Assembly (NCBI GenBank): GCA_000263395.1 | Contig: AJXE01000026.1 | Span: 1-53,633, forward strand | Length of the DNA stretch: 53,633 nucleotides | DNA from: Stutzerimonas stutzeri TS44 | Lineage (GTDB): Bacteria; Pseudomonadota; Gammaproteobacteria; Pseudomonadales; Pseudomonadaceae | Reading direction: 5' to 3' | In this document: in pieces, positions 17,082 through 28,272 of the stretch | Numbering within the stretch: the stretch's first letter is position 1 | Layout of the letters: every line of letters starts with the position of its first letter | Notes under the pieces: model-generated | The model's input: only the letters and a program-made list of their open reading frames with translations | Told to the model about the DNA's origin: nothing | Databases searched by the model: none | Program-made: the position numbers and the translations under genes

Positions 17082-18095
17082 ATGAGCCTGCTGAACATGA
17101 ATATCGTGAGCCGTCTGCTGTTGGCCGTCCTGCTGCTCGCCAGCGGGCCGGTGCTGGCGGAAAAACTGCCACGCCTGGTGCTGGCCGGGCCGTCCTCGTC
17201 GGTCTCCAATCCGCTGATCCACATGGCCGAGTCCGGCGCCCTCAGCGATCTGGCCGAGCAGGTGGAGTTCGTCAGCTGGCGTGACCCCGACCAGCTGCGG
17301 CTGATGGCGCTCAACGGCCAGGCCGACGTGCTGGCGATGCCGGTCAACGTCGCCGCCAACCTCTACAACCGTGGCGCCAAGCTGCGCCTGCTCAACGTCT
17401 CGACCTGGGGCCTGCTCTGGCTGGTGTCGCGCGATCCGGGCCTGACGCGCATGGCCGACCTGCGCGGCAAGGAAATCACCCTGCCGTTTCGCGGCGACAT
17501 GCCGGACATCCTCTTCGGCCTGCTGGCAGAACGCGAAGGCCTGGACCTGCGCAAGGACCTGCGCCTGCGCTACGTCGCCACCCCCATCGACGCCATGCAA
17601 CTGTTGCTGACGCGTCGCACCGACCATGCGCTGCTGGCCGAGCCGGCCATCTCGATGGCGCTGCGCAAGGCCAACTCCGGCGCGCTGAGCCTGGTCGCGC
17701 CGGAACTGCACCGCAGCATCGACCTGCAGCAGGAATGGGGCCGTCTGCTGCAGCGTGAGGCGCGCATTCCCCAGGCCGGCATCGCGCTGATGGCCAGCGT
17801 CAAGGACAACCCGGCGCTCGCCGCGCGCATCGAACAGGCCTACGCCGCCTCGCTGCAATGGTGCGGCGAACATGCGCAGGATTGCGGCAAGCTGGTCGCC
17901 AGCCGCCTGAGCATGCTCAGCGCCGAGGCCGTCAGCGACTCGCTGGCCGTGGCGCAGATGCAGGCCGTGCCCGCCGCCGAGGCGCGTGCAGAGGTCGAGT
18001 TCTTCTTCGATCAACTGCTGCAGAAGAACCCGGCGCTGATCGGCGGCAAGCTTCCGCCTGCGGACTTCTACACGCCCGCCCCGGTCCATCCATGA
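17082..18095 (+). CDS. ABC transporter substrate-binding protein, NMT1/NitT-TauT type
   Basis: 337 aa from the ATG at 17082, which is 2 bp after the receptor stop; an in-frame TTG at 17076 would overlap that stop. A signal peptide ends around GPVLAEKL. The NMT1-like layout is seen in LVLAGPSSSVSNPLIHMAESGALSDLAEQVEF, LNGQADVLAMPVNVAANLYNRG, DLRGKEITLPFRGDMPDIL and HALLAEPAISMALRK. Family members deliver nitrate, sulfonates, thiamine precursors or other small organics; the ligand cannot be read from sequence. The stop overlaps the permease start (ATGA). Next to a TonB receptor it probably takes the compound, or a part of it, that the receptor brings into the periplasm. Confidence 0.85.
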   Translation: MSLLNMNIVSRLLLAVLLLASGPVLAEKLPRLVLAGPSSSVSNPLIHMAESGALSDLAEQVEFVSWRDPDQLRLMALNGQADVLAMPVNVAANLYNRGAKLRLLNVSTWGLLWLVSRDPGLTRMADLRGKEITLPFRGDMPDILFGLLAEREGLDLRKDLRLRYVATPIDAMQLLLTRRTDHALLAEPAISMALRKANSGALSLVAPELHRSIDLQQEWGRLLQREARIPQAGIALMASVKDNPALAARIEQAYAASLQWCGEHAQDCGKLVASRLSMLSAEAVSDSLAVAQMQAVPAAEARAEVEFFFDQLLQKNPALIGGKLPPADFYTPAPVHP

Positions 18096-18883
18096 ATCTG
18101 CTGCGCAGCTGGCTGGCGGGCCTGCCGGGCTATCTGTGGAGCGGCTGGGGCGCGCTGGCCAGCCTGTTCCTGCTGCTCGGTGCGTGGGAGGCGGTCGCCG
18201 CCTACTACGGCCCGCTGGTACTGCCGCCGCCGCTGGAAACCTTCGCCCGTCTCGGCCAGCTGATCGATGCCGGCGCCGCCGGTCCGGAGCTGCTGGCCAC
18301 CGCCCGCCGCGCGCTACTCGGCTTCGCCCTGTCGGTGCTGGTCGGCAGCGTGCTGGGGCTCGCTGCCGGCGTGTCGATGACCGCCTCGATGATGTCGCGG
18401 CCGCTGGTCACGGTGCTGATGGGCATGCCGCCGATCGCCTGGCTGGTGCTGGCCATGCTCTGGTTCGGCGCCAGCGACGGCACGCCGGTGTTCACCGTGT
18501 TCATCGCCAGCTTCCCGCTGGTCTTCGTCGGCGCGCTGCAGGGCACGCGCACGCTGGACAACCAGCTCAAGCAGGTGGCGCTGGCGTTCCGCCTGCCGCG
18601 GCGCATGCTGTTCTTCGATGTGTACCTGCCGCACGTGGTGTCCTACCTGTTTCCCGCGTGGATCACCGCGCTGGGCATGTCCTGGAAGATCGTGGTGATG
18701 GCCGAGCTGCTGGCCACCCAGGATGGCGTCGGCGCCGCCCTGGCGGTGTCGCGCTCGCACCTGGACACCAGCGCCACGATGGCCTGGATTGTCGCGGTGG
18801 TGGCGCTGCTGCTGGTGGTCGAATACCTGCTGCTGGAGCCGATCAAGCGCGAAGTCGAGCGCTGGCGCGAGGTGCCATCATGA
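18092..18883 (+). CDS. ABC transporter permease, NitT/TauT (SsuC-like) type
   Basis: 263 aa with about six hydrophobic segments, starting NLLRSWLAGLPGYLWSGWGALASLFLLLG. The ATG overlaps the stop of the binding-protein gene by 4 bp. The BPD_transp_1 coupling region is present (MGMPPIAWLVLAMLWFGASDGTPVF and VALAFRLPRRMLFFDVYLPHV, the EAA-loop equivalent), followed by WKIVVMAELLATQDGVGAAL, which is typical of SsuC/TauC/NrtB permeases. It would form an inner-membrane homodimer with the ATPase encoded next. The stop overlaps the ATPase start by ATGA, so the three ABC genes are translationally coupled. Confidence 0.9.
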   Translation: MNLLRSWLAGLPGYLWSGWGALASLFLLLGAWEAVAAYYGPLVLPPPLETFARLGQLIDAGAAGPELLATARRALLGFALSVLVGSVLGLAAGVSMTASMMSRPLVTVLMGMPPIAWLVLAMLWFGASDGTPVFTVFIASFPLVFVGALQGTRTLDNQLKQVALAFRLPRRMLFFDVYLPHVVSYLFPAWITALGMSWKIVVMAELLATQDGVGAALAVSRSHLDTSATMAWIVAVVALLLVVEYLLLEPIKREVERWREVPS

Positions 18884-19716
18884 AACGCCTGCACGCACGC
18901 GGCCTGGCCCACGCCTTCGGGCGCGACGAGATCTTCAGCGGCATCGACTTCAGCCTCGACGCCGGCGAGGTGGTCGCCCTGGTCGGCCCATCCGGCTGTG
19001 GCAAGACCACCCTGCTGCGCCTGTGCGCCGGCCTGCTGGACGTGCAGGACGGACGCATCGACAACGGCTTCGCCAACCCCGCCAGCATGTTCCAGCAGCC
19101 CAGCCTGTTGCCGTGGAAAACCACCCGCGACAACATCGCCCTGGGCCTCAAGGCCCGTGGCATCGGCAGGCCGCAGCGGTTGCAGGCGGCCGAAGCACTG
19201 GCGCTGCGTCTGGGACTGGCGGCGGGCGATCTCGGCAAGTTTCCGCACCAGCTCTCCGGTGGCATGCAGAGCCGCGTGTCGCTGGCCCGCGCGCTGGTGC
19301 TGCAGCCGGACCTGCTGCTGCTCGACGAACCCTTCGCCGCGCTGGACATCGGCCTCAAGGAAGAGCTCTACGCGCTGCTGCTGGCCGAGCAGGCCGCGCG
19401 CGGCATGGGCGTGCTGATGATCACCCACGACCTGATGGAAGCGGTGCGCCTGACCGACCGCATCCTGGTCATGGCCGCCGAGCCGGGACGCATCGTCAGC
19501 CAGTTGGCGCTGCAGCTGCCGGCCTTGCAGCGCAGCGACGCCTGGGTCTACCAGCACACCGCCGAGTTGCTGCAACTGCCGGCGGTACGCGGGAGTTTCG
19601 GCCTGAGCGCACGCACGCAGGCGCCGCAACAGCAGCCGGCCACCCTACCCGGCCAATCCTCCATTCGCGAGGTGGCCGCTGTCGCCCGACCCGCCAAGGT
19701 GCGTTCAGGATGCTGA
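18880..19716 (+). CDS. ABC transporter ATP-binding protein, NitT/TauT type
   Basis: 278 aa. Walker A is GPSGCGKTTLL near residue 35, the Q-loop is MFQQPSLLPW, the signature is LSGGMQSRVSLARAL, Walker B is LLLLDEPFAALD and the switch His lies in MITHDLMEA. These identify a full nucleotide-binding domain of the SsuB/NrtD/TauB group. The last 60 residues (AQ-rich tail after SFGLSART) are extra and not conserved in the core fold. The start overlaps the permease stop by 4 bp, and the stop overlaps the nnrS start by 7 bp (ATGCTGA), tying the transporter to NnrS at the translational level. Confidence 0.92.
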   Translation: MKRLHARGLAHAFGRDEIFSGIDFSLDAGEVVALVGPSGCGKTTLLRLCAGLLDVQDGRIDNGFANPASMFQQPSLLPWKTTRDNIALGLKARGIGRPQRLQAAEALALRLGLAAGDLGKFPHQLSGGMQSRVSLARALVLQPDLLLLDEPFAALDIGLKEELYALLLAEQAARGMGVLMITHDLMEAVRLTDRILVMAAEPGRIVSQLALQLPALQRSDAWVYQHTAELLQLPAVRGSFGLSARTQAPQQQPATLPGQSSIREVAAVARPAKVRSGC

Positions 19717-20966
19717 CTTTCCCCCTTGCCCGACGCCTCGCAGCCTGGCCCCTGCTGCTGTGCAGCTTCCGCCCGCTGTTTCTGGCGACCGCGTTGCTGG
19801 CCGTGTTCGGCATCACCCTGTGGCTGGGCTTTCTCACCTTCGGCCTGCCGCTGCCCTCGGTGCCCGGCGGCCCGCTGGTGTGGCACGCCCATGAACTGCT
19901 GTTCGGCTTCGGTCTCGCCGCCGTGGCCGGCTTCGTGCTCACCGCGGTGCCGGAATTCACCGCCACCGCGCCCTTCGGCCGGCGCATCGGCCTGACGTTC
20001 CTGCTGCTCTGGCTACTGGCGCGCCTGACGTTCTGGCTGTCCGGTCTGCTCGGCCCGTGGCCGGCGGCGCTGTGCAACGGCGTCTTCGCCGTGGCGCTGC
20101 CACTGCTGCTGACGCCGCGCCTGCTGGGCGATCCGCGGCGACGCCAATGGGGGTTCTTCGGCGGCCTCGGCGCCCTGGCGCTGGTGGTGCTCGGCTTTCA
20201 CGTCGACACGCTACGCGGGTTGTATCCGATGCGCTGGCTGCATGCGGCGGTCGGCGTGATGATGGTGCTGATCGTCGTCGCCATGAGCCGCATCTCCATG
20301 CGCATCGTCAACGACGCCATCCAGGCCCGCCGCGATGCCGGCCATGAGGTGGACGAGGATTACCGCGCGCGACCGCCGCGGCGCAACCTGGCGATCTTCT
20401 GCATCGCGCTGTTCAGCCTCGGCGAATGGCTGGCGCTGCCCGGCGCGCTCAATGGCTGGCTGGCATTGGCGGCGGCGGCGGCGCTGCTCAACCTGCTCAA
20501 CGACTGGCACGTCGGACGCGCCCTGCTGGAGCGCTGGGCGCTGATGCTCTACAGCGTCTACGCGCTGATGGCGCTGGGTTATGCGGCGCTCGGCGTGGCG
20601 CTGCTGTTCGGCGACCTTGCCGCCAGCGCCGGTCGGCACCTGCTGACTGTCGGCGCGATGGGCGTATCGATTCTCGCCGTGCTGTGTATCGCCGGGCGCA
20701 CCCACAGCGGCTATGCGCTGGATCAGCGGCGCTGGGTGCCGCTGGCAACCATTGCGCTGGTGCTGGCGGCGTTGCTGCGCGCGGGTTCGGGACTGCCGGG
20801 GATGCCGGCGCAGGCCATGATCCTGCTCGCCGGCCTCGGCTGGCTGGGCGCCTTCGCCCTCGCCTGCCGCTACCTGGCGCCGATCTGGCTGAGCCCGCGG
20901 CCGGACGACGGCAGCGGTTGTGAGGAGCCGATGGACGCCGAGGGCGCAGGCGGCTGTAGGGTTTAG
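19710..20966 (+). CDS. nnrS: NnrS family haem/copper membrane protein
   Basis: 418 aa, almost entirely hydrophobic with about 12 predicted membrane segments. The NnrS signatures are visible: SFRPLFLATALLAVFGITLWLG, VWHAHELLFGFGLAAVAGFVLTAVPEFT (conserved HAHE) and LHAAVGVMMVLIVVAMSRISMRIVN. NnrS proteins bind haem and copper, occur in denitrifiers near nitrite and NO reductase genes, and relieve nitrosative stress, apparently by protecting iron from forming dinitrosyl complexes. Here it is the last gene of a TonB-receptor/ABC-importer operon, an arrangement that suggests the imported compound serves or is handled by NnrS. A GGA-type site lies just before the ATG, inside the ATPase gene. A REP-like palindrome follows. 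Confidence 0.92.
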   Translation: MLTFPLARRLAAWPLLLCSFRPLFLATALLAVFGITLWLGFLTFGLPLPSVPGGPLVWHAHELLFGFGLAAVAGFVLTAVPEFTATAPFGRRIGLTFLLLWLLARLTFWLSGLLGPWPAALCNGVFAVALPLLLTPRLLGDPRRRQWGFFGGLGALALVVLGFHVDTLRGLYPMRWLHAAVGVMMVLIVVAMSRISMRIVNDAIQARRDAGHEVDEDYRARPPRRNLAIFCIALFSLGEWLALPGALNGWLALAAAAALLNLLNDWHVGRALLERWALMLYSVYALMALGYAALGVALLFGDLAASAGRHLLTVGAMGVSILAVLCIAGRTHSGYALDQRRWVPLATIALVLAALLRAGSGLPGMPAQAMILLAGLGWLGAFALACRYLAPIWLSPRPDDGSGCEEPMDAEGAGGCRV

Positions 20967-20990
20967 CCTGTTTGCTGGAAACCGGCTGTG

Positions 20991-21036
20991 GTGGGAGCGG
21001 ATCTATCCGCGAATTCGCGGCTGAAGCCGCTCCCGC
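20991..21036. repeat. REP-like palindrome between nnrS and spuH
   Basis: GTGGGAGCGG and CCGCTCCCGC flank a smaller inverted repeat CCGCGAATTCGCGG. The GGGAGCGGxxTxxxCCGCGAA pattern is the common extragenic palindromic family of Pseudomonas. Located between convergent genes, it may end both transcripts. Confidence 0.75.
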
Positions 21037-21097
21037 AGGTGCTGCTCCGTCATCTGGATTAGCCGCCTAACGGGCGCTCTGGCCTCTGCTTTTCCGC

Positions 21098-21976
21098 TCA
21101 GCCGTGCGCCACTGGCGGCAGCATGGTTTTGCGCTCGGTGTTGATCTCGGCATCCATGGCCTGCTGCATCGCGCGGGTACGGTGCTTCTCCGCACGCCGG
21201 GTGAGGTACCAGGCGATAAAGGTAAACAGCGACACGCTGAGCAGGATCAGGCTGGCCACCGCGTTGATCTCCGGCTTCACGCCCAGGCGCACGGCGGAGA
21301 AGATCTCCATCGGCAGCGTGGTCGAGCCAGGGCCGGAGACGAAGCTGGCCAGCACCAGATCGTCCAGCGACAGGGCGAACGACAGCATGCCGCCGGCGGC
21401 CAGCGATGGCGCGATCATCGGCATGGTGATCAGGAAGAACACCTTCCACGGCCGCGCGCCGAGGTCCATCGCCGCCTCCTCGATGGACAGGTCCAGCTCG
21501 CGCAGGCGCGCCATCACCACCACTGCGACGTAGGACGAACAGAAGGTGGTGTGGGCGATCCAGATCGTCACCAGACCGCGCTGCTCTGGCCAGCCGATCA
21601 GCTGCGCCATCGCCACGAACAGCAACAGCAGCGACAGGCCGGTGATCACCTCGGGCATCACCAGCGGCGCGGTGACCAGCCCGCCGAACAGCGTGCGCCC
21701 GCGGAACACCGGAATGCGCGTGAGCACGAAGGCCGCCATCGTGCCGAGCGCCACCGCAGCGATGGCGGTGTAGAAGGCCACCTCCAGCGAGCGCATCACC
21801 GAGCCCATCAGCTGGCTGTTGTCGAGCAGGCCCAGGTACCACTTCACCGACCAGCCGCCCCACACCGTCACCAGCCGCGAATCGTTGAACGAGTAGATGA
21901 CCAGGATGACCATCGGCAGGTAGATGAACAGCAGGCCGAGCACCAGGATCAGGTTGGAGAAGCTCCAGCGTTTCAT
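21098..21976 (-). CDS. spuH: Polyamine ABC transporter permease SpuH (PotI-type)
   Basis: 292 aa with six hydrophobic segments; the start MKRWSFSNLILVLGLLFIYLPMVILVIYSFNDSR is typical of PotI/PotC permeases. The coupling loop EEAAMDLGARPWKVFFLITMPMI is intact, and SFALSLDDLVLASFVSGPGSTTLPMEIFS is highly family-specific. With SpuG it forms the membrane channel for putrescine and spermidine uptake. Its ATG overlaps the spuG stop by 4 bp. It is the last gene of the eight-gene spu operon, and a REP-like palindrome follows. Confidence 0.93.
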   Translation of the reverse strand: MKRWSFSNLILVLGLLFIYLPMVILVIYSFNDSRLVTVWGGWSVKWYLGLLDNSQLMGSVMRSLEVAFYTAIAAVALGTMAAFVLTRIPVFRGRTLFGGLVTAPLVMPEVITGLSLLLLFVAMAQLIGWPEQRGLVTIWIAHTTFCSSYVAVVVMARLRELDLSIEEAAMDLGARPWKVFFLITMPMIAPSLAAGGMLSFALSLDDLVLASFVSGPGSTTLPMEIFSAVRLGVKPEINAVASLILLSVSLFTFIAWYLTRRAEKHRTRAMQQAMDAEINTERKTMLPPVAHG

Positions 21977-22872
21977 AGCTTGCCCTCCAGTTCCTTAGCC
22001 TGGTTTCTGTTGAAGAGGATGATCGGCACCAGCAGGATCGCCAGCATCAGCACCGCCAGCGCCGAGGCCACCGGCCAGTCGCGGTTGTTGAAGAATTCCT
22101 GCCAGAGCACCTTGCCGATCATCAGCGTCTCCGGGCCGCCGAGCAGCTCGGGGATGACGAACTCGCCGACCACCGGGATGAACACCAGCATGCAGCCGGC
22201 GATGATGCCGTTCTTCGACAGCGGCACGGTGATCTTCCAGAAACTGGTGAGGTTGCGCGCGCCGAGGTCGGACGCCGCCTCCAGCAGGCTCGGGTCGTGC
22301 TTCACCAGGTTGGCGTAGAGCGGCAGGATCATGAACGGCAGGTAGGAATAGACCACGCCGATGTACACCGCGATGTCGGTGTTGAGGATCTGCAGCGGCG
22401 TGTCGATCAGCCCGAGATCGAGCAGCAGGCCGTTGAGCAGGCCGTTGCTGCTCAAGATGCCCATCCAGGCGTAGACGCGGATCAGGATCGCGGTCCAGGT
22501 CGGCATCATGATCAGCAGCAGGAAGACGGTCTGCAGATCCTTGCGCGCGCGGGCGATGGCATAGGCCATCGGGTAGCCGATCAGCAGGCAGAGGATCGTG
22601 CTGAAGAAGGCGATACGCAGCGAGCCGAGGTAGGCCGCCAGGTACAGCTCGTCCTCGCTGAGGAAGATGTAGTTGCCCAGGTTGATCAACACCTGCAGCT
22701 GCTGCTCGGCGTAGCGGAATATCTCGGTGTACGGCGGAATCGCCACGTCGGCTTCGGCGAAGCTGATCTTCAGCACGATGGCAAACGGCAGCAGGAAGAA
22801 CAGCATCAGCCAGAGGAACGGCACGCCGATGACCAGCCGGCGGCCGTTGTTCAGCGCGGGCCGGCGGCTCAT
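21973..22872 (-). CDS. spuG: Polyamine ABC transporter permease SpuG (PotH-type)
   Basis: 299 aa, six membrane segments. VIGVPFLWLMLFFLLPFAIVLKISFAE, the periplasmic loop with YTEIFRYAEQQ, and LEAASDLGARNLTSFWKITVPLSKNGI (coupling loop) match PotH/PotB permeases. GCMLVFIPVVGEFVIPELLGGPETLMIGKVLW is the characteristic second half. It pairs with SpuH in the inner membrane and couples to the SpuF ATPase. The start overlaps the spuF stop and the stop overlaps the spuH start, each by ATGA. Confidence 0.93.
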   Translation of the reverse strand: MSRRPALNNGRRLVIGVPFLWLMLFFLLPFAIVLKISFAEADVAIPPYTEIFRYAEQQLQVLINLGNYIFLSEDELYLAAYLGSLRIAFFSTILCLLIGYPMAYAIARARKDLQTVFLLLIMMPTWTAILIRVYAWMGILSSNGLLNGLLLDLGLIDTPLQILNTDIAVYIGVVYSYLPFMILPLYANLVKHDPSLLEAASDLGARNLTSFWKITVPLSKNGIIAGCMLVFIPVVGEFVIPELLGGPETLMIGKVLWQEFFNNRDWPVASALAVLMLAILLVPIILFNRNQAKELEGKL

Positions 22873-24020
22873 GCCTGCAGCACCACGCCGCTGTCACTGA
22901 GCCAGTGCAGGTACACCCGCTCCTCCCAGGTCGGCCATTTGACGTGACGCTCGGCGTTGGCGACGAAGGCCTGCAGCAGCATCCCGGACGCCAGCTTGAT
23001 GTAGTACACCGAGTGGCCGCCGAGGTAGGCGATGTCGTGCACCACGCCCTCGACCCAGTTGTAGTCGGGCAGCTCGAGCACCGGTTTCTCCAGGCTCATC
23101 AGCAGCTTCTCCGGACGCAGGGCGTAGGTCACACGCTTGTCCTGGGCGCGGGTACTGATGCCGTGGCCGACGTAGATCGGCCGCTCCAGCTGCGGGCAGG
23201 CGATCACCGCGTGGTCTTCGAGGTCCTCGACCAGCTCGCCGTCGAACAGGTTGACGTTGCCGATGAACTCGCAGACCAGCCGGCTGGCCGGGGTCTCGTA
23301 GATGTCCATCGGACTGCCGACCTGGGCGATCCAGCCCTGGCTCATGATGGCGATGCGCTCGGCCATGGTCATGGCCTCTTCCTGGTCATGGGTGACCATC
23401 ACGCAGGTCACGCCGACGCGCTCGATGATCTGCACCAGCTCCAGCTGCATCTGCGAGCGCAGCTTCTTGTCCAGCGCGCCCATCGGCTCGTCGAGCAGCA
23501 ACAGCTTGGGCCTTTTCGCCAGCGAACGCGCCAGGGCCACGCGCTGGCGCTGGCCGCCGGAGAGCTGGTGCGGCTTGCGCTTGGCGTACTGGGTCATCTG
23601 CACCAGGCCGAGCATCTCGCCGACGCGCTGGGTGACCTCGGCCTTGGCCAGGCCATCCTGCCTGAGGCCGAAGGCGATGTTCTGCTCCACCGTCATGTGC
23701 GGGAACAGCGCGTAGGACTGGAACATCATGTTGATCGGCCGCTCGTAGGGCGGCAGATCGGTGATGTCCTGGCCATCGAGGAAGATCCGCCCCTCGCTCG
23801 GTCGTTCGAAGCCGGCGAGCATGCGCAGCAACGTCGATTTGCCCGACCCGGAGCCGCCGAGCAGGGCGAAGATCTCGCCCTGGTGAATGCTCAGCGAGAC
23901 GTCATCGACCGCCACCGTCTCATCGAACTTCTTGGTGATGCGGTCGATCTTCAGCAGCACCTGCTTGTTCTGGCTCTCGCCGGTGAGGGCCTTCTTGTAG
24001 GCGCTGGAGGCAACGGCCAT
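22869..24020 (-). CDS. spuF: Polyamine ABC transporter ATPase SpuF (PotG-type)
   Basis: 383 aa. Walker A GGSGSGKSTLL, Q-loop MMFQSYALFPHMTV, signature LSGGQRQRVALARSL, Walker B LLLLDEPMGALDKKLR and the switch region VTHDQEEAMTMAERI make a complete CUT1/PotA-type nucleotide-binding domain. From about residue 280 a TOBE regulatory domain follows (ALRPEKLLMSLEKP, YLGGHSVYYIKLASG). It energises polyamine import through SpuG/SpuH. There are 82 bp between spuE and this gene without an obvious terminator, so it belongs to the same transcript. Confidence 0.94.
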   Translation of the reverse strand: MAVASSAYKKALTGESQNKQVLLKIDRITKKFDETVAVDDVSLSIHQGEIFALLGGSGSGKSTLLRMLAGFERPSEGRIFLDGQDITDLPPYERPINMMFQSYALFPHMTVEQNIAFGLRQDGLAKAEVTQRVGEMLGLVQMTQYAKRKPHQLSGGQRQRVALARSLAKRPKLLLLDEPMGALDKKLRSQMQLELVQIIERVGVTCVMVTHDQEEAMTMAERIAIMSQGWIAQVGSPMDIYETPASRLVCEFIGNVNLFDGELVEDLEDHAVIACPQLERPIYVGHGISTRAQDKRVTYALRPEKLLMSLEKPVLELPDYNWVEGVVHDIAYLGGHSVYYIKLASGMLLQAFVANAERHVKWPTWEERVYLHWLSDSGVVLQA

Positions 24021-24102
24021 GCGCGATCTCCCGGAAATGTAGATTGGCCGGCCAGCGCCGGATATCGATGGTCGTTGCAGCGGGCGGCAAGCGCCCGGGT
24101 GT

Positions 24103-25206
<1,104 letters not shown>

Positions 25207-25375
25207 TCAGGCCGTGCGTTGCCCCGAGGGGAAAGCCGGGCTGTTTATTGGAAAAACCTCTGAAAATCAACAGGTGACGCAACAAAAACCGAGTGTTGCG
25301 CGAGGAAAAGCTGCGCCAGCGGACTACTGACTGACGCAACTCCCGTTGGCTCGGCCATCCCTCGCCCTATCGCCA

Positions 25376-25399
25376 CCCGGCAGCACGGCGGCTGCCGGG
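25376..25399. other. Intra-operon stem-loop downstream of spuD
   Basis: CCCGGCAGC at 25376-25384 pairs with GCTGCCGGG at 25391-25399 around ACGGCG. It lies 14 bp after the spuD stop and has no T run, so it is more likely an mRNA-stabilising or attenuating hairpin than a full terminator. It would allow more spuD than spuE-H message. Confidence 0.55.
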
Positions 25400-25413
25400 G
25401 CTTTCGCCAGCCC

Positions 25414-26532
<1,119 letters not shown>

Positions 26533-26681
26533 TTATATCGGGGCAGTGGAACAGTCCATCAGCAGCGCGGCGGGCCATCAGCGGCTCACCGTCGGTAAAC
26601 GCCGGCCACGCGCAGCGCGCAGTCTGGCAAGGTCGGGGGCGCATTTTCAACAGAGCGCGCCCCCCTCGCACGGAACCTTAG

Positions 26682-26821
26682 CAGGCTGTTGAAAAACGTA
26701 GGCGAGGCAGCCAGTGCAAGGCAAAAACAGGCGAAAAAGCGCAGTTTACGAGTTGTAAATGAGCATTTTGAGCCTGTTTTTAACGCCGCAATGGCTACGC
26801 AGGTAGTTTTTCAACAGCCTG
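26682..26821. repeat. Large palindromic intergenic repeat between spuC and spuD
   Basis: CAGGCTGTTGAAAAAC at the left end is mirrored by GTTTTTCAACAGCCTG at the right. Inside, further blocks are also mirrored (AAAACAGGC with GCCTGTTTT; AAATGAGCATTTTGAGC around a TTTACGAGTTGTAAA centre). The outer edge touches the spuC stop codon. I know this family as a common dispersed element in several Pseudomonas genomes. It has no coding capacity and looks MITE-like. Confidence 0.85.
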
Positions 26822-28180
26822 TCAGCCCAGCACGTCCTTGGCGGTGATATCCAGACACAGCCGGACCTTGTCGATCAGCTCATCGATTTCCTCCTCGGCG
26901 ATCACCAGCGGCGGCGACACGATCATGGTGTCGCCGACCGCGCGCATCACCAGGCCGTTGCGGAAGCAGTGCTCGCGACAGCGCATGCCCACCCCCGCCT
27001 CGGCGAAGCGCTCGCGGGTCTTCTTGTTCTTCACCAGCTCCAGCGCGCCGAGCATGCCGACACCACGCGCCTCGCCCACCAGCGGGTGCTCGGCGAGCGC
27101 CTGCCAGCGCGATTGCAAATAGGGTGCTGTCTTGCTCTTGACCCGCTCGACGATCTTCTCCTCGCGCAGGATGCGGATGTTCTCCAGCGCCACCGCGGCA
27201 GCCACCGGATGCCCCGAATAGGTGAAGCCGTGGTAGAACTCGCCGCCCTCGTTGAGCGTGCGCACCACGTCGTCGCGCACCACCACACCGCCCATCGGGA
27301 TGTAGCCCGAAGTCATGCCCTTGGCGATGGGCATCAGGTCCGGCGTGAGGCCGTAGTAGTCGCTGCCGAACCATTCGCCGGTACGGCCGAAGCCGCAGAT
27401 GACCTCGTCGGCGACGAAGAGGATGTCGTAGCGCGCGAGGATTTCCTTGATCTTCGGCCAGTAGCTGTCCGGCGGGATGATCACCCCACCGGCGCCCTGG
27501 ATCGGTTCGGCGATGAACGCGGCGACCTTGTCCTCGCCCACCTCGAGAATCTTCTGTTCCAGCTGCTCGGCGACGCGCACGCCGAACTCCTCCGGCGACA
27601 GCTCGCCGCCTTCGCCATACCAATACGGCTGGTCGATGTGCTCGATGCCGGGGATCGGCCCGTCGCCCTGCTCGTGCATGGCCTTCATCCCGCCGAGGCT
27701 GGCGCCGGCCACGGTGGAGCCGTGGTAGCCGTTCCAGCGGCCGATCACCACCTTCTTCTGCGGCTGGCCCTTGACCGCCCAGTAATGGCGCACCATGCGC
27801 AGCACGGTGTCGTTGGCCTCCGAGCCGGAGCCGGTGAAGAACACGTGGTTCATCCCCGCCGGCGCGACATCGGCGATCGCCTTGGCCAGCGCCACCGCCG
27901 GCGGGTGCGCGGTCTGGAAGAACAGGTTGTAGTAGGGCAGCTCGCGCATCTGCTTCGTCGCCGCCTCGACCAGCTCCTCGCGGCCGTAGCCGAGGTTGAC
28001 GCACCACAGGCCGGCCATGGCATCGAGGATCTTGTGCCCCTCGCTGTCCCACAGGTAGACGCCGGAGGCCTTGGTGATGATGCGCGTGCCCTTGGCGTTC
28101 AGCGCCTTGTAGTCGGTGAACGGCGGCAAGTGGTGGTCGCGGCTCAGGGCTTGCCAGTGCAGGGTTTGCGAATCGCTCAT
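26822..28180 (-). CDS. spuC: Polyamine:pyruvate aminotransferase SpuC
   Basis: 452 aa class III PLP aminotransferase. The phosphate-binding loop is [14 protein letters not shown] (116-129), the ring-stacking segment is [16 protein letters not shown], the PLP Asp lies in [16 protein letters not shown] and the Schiff-base Lys is K287 in [28 protein letters not shown] near the N-terminus is typical of SpuC/YgjG-like putrescine transaminases. It transfers an amino group of putrescine (also cadaverine and related diamines) to pyruvate, giving 4-aminobutyraldehyde. It is third in the spuABCDEFGH operon, and GGAGGTGACC precedes the ATG. Confidence 0.94.
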   Translation of the reverse strand: MSDSQTLHWQALSRDHHLPPFTDYKALNAKGTRIITKASGVYLWDSEGHKILDAMAGLWCVNLGYGREELVEAATKQMRELPYYNLFFQTAHPPAVALAKAIADVAPAGMNHVFFTGSGSEANDTVLRMVRHYWAVKGQPQKKVVIGRWNGYHGSTVAGASLGGMKAMHEQGDGPIPGIEHIDQPYWYGEGGELSPEEFGVRVAEQLEQKILEVGEDKVAAFIAEPIQGAGGVIIPPDSYWPKIKEILARYDILFVADEVICGFGRTGEWFGSDYYGLTPDLMPIAKGMTSGYIPMGGVVVRDDVVRTLNEGGEFYHGFTYSGHPVAAAVALENIRILREEKIVERVKSKTAPYLQSRWQALAEHPLVGEARGVGMLGALELVKNKKTRERFAEAGVGMRCREHCFRNGLVMRAVGDTMIVSPPLVIAEEEIDELIDKVRLCLDITAKDVLG

Positions 28181-28212
28181 CGGTCACCTCCCATCGATTG
28201 TTTTGGTTTTGA

Positions 28213-28240
28213 CTCCGGCTCCGGCTCCGGCTCCGGCTCT
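28213..28240. repeat. Hexanucleotide tandem repeat between spuB and spuC
   Basis: Four perfect copies of CTCCGG followed by CTCTG. It lies 33-60 bp upstream of the spuC start on the operon strand, close to a GAAGCTCAGAGCTTC palindrome (28249-28263). Copy number may vary between strains. Confidence 0.85.
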
Positions 28241-28272
28241 GCAAGCTTGAAGCTCAGAGCTTCCGGCTGCTT

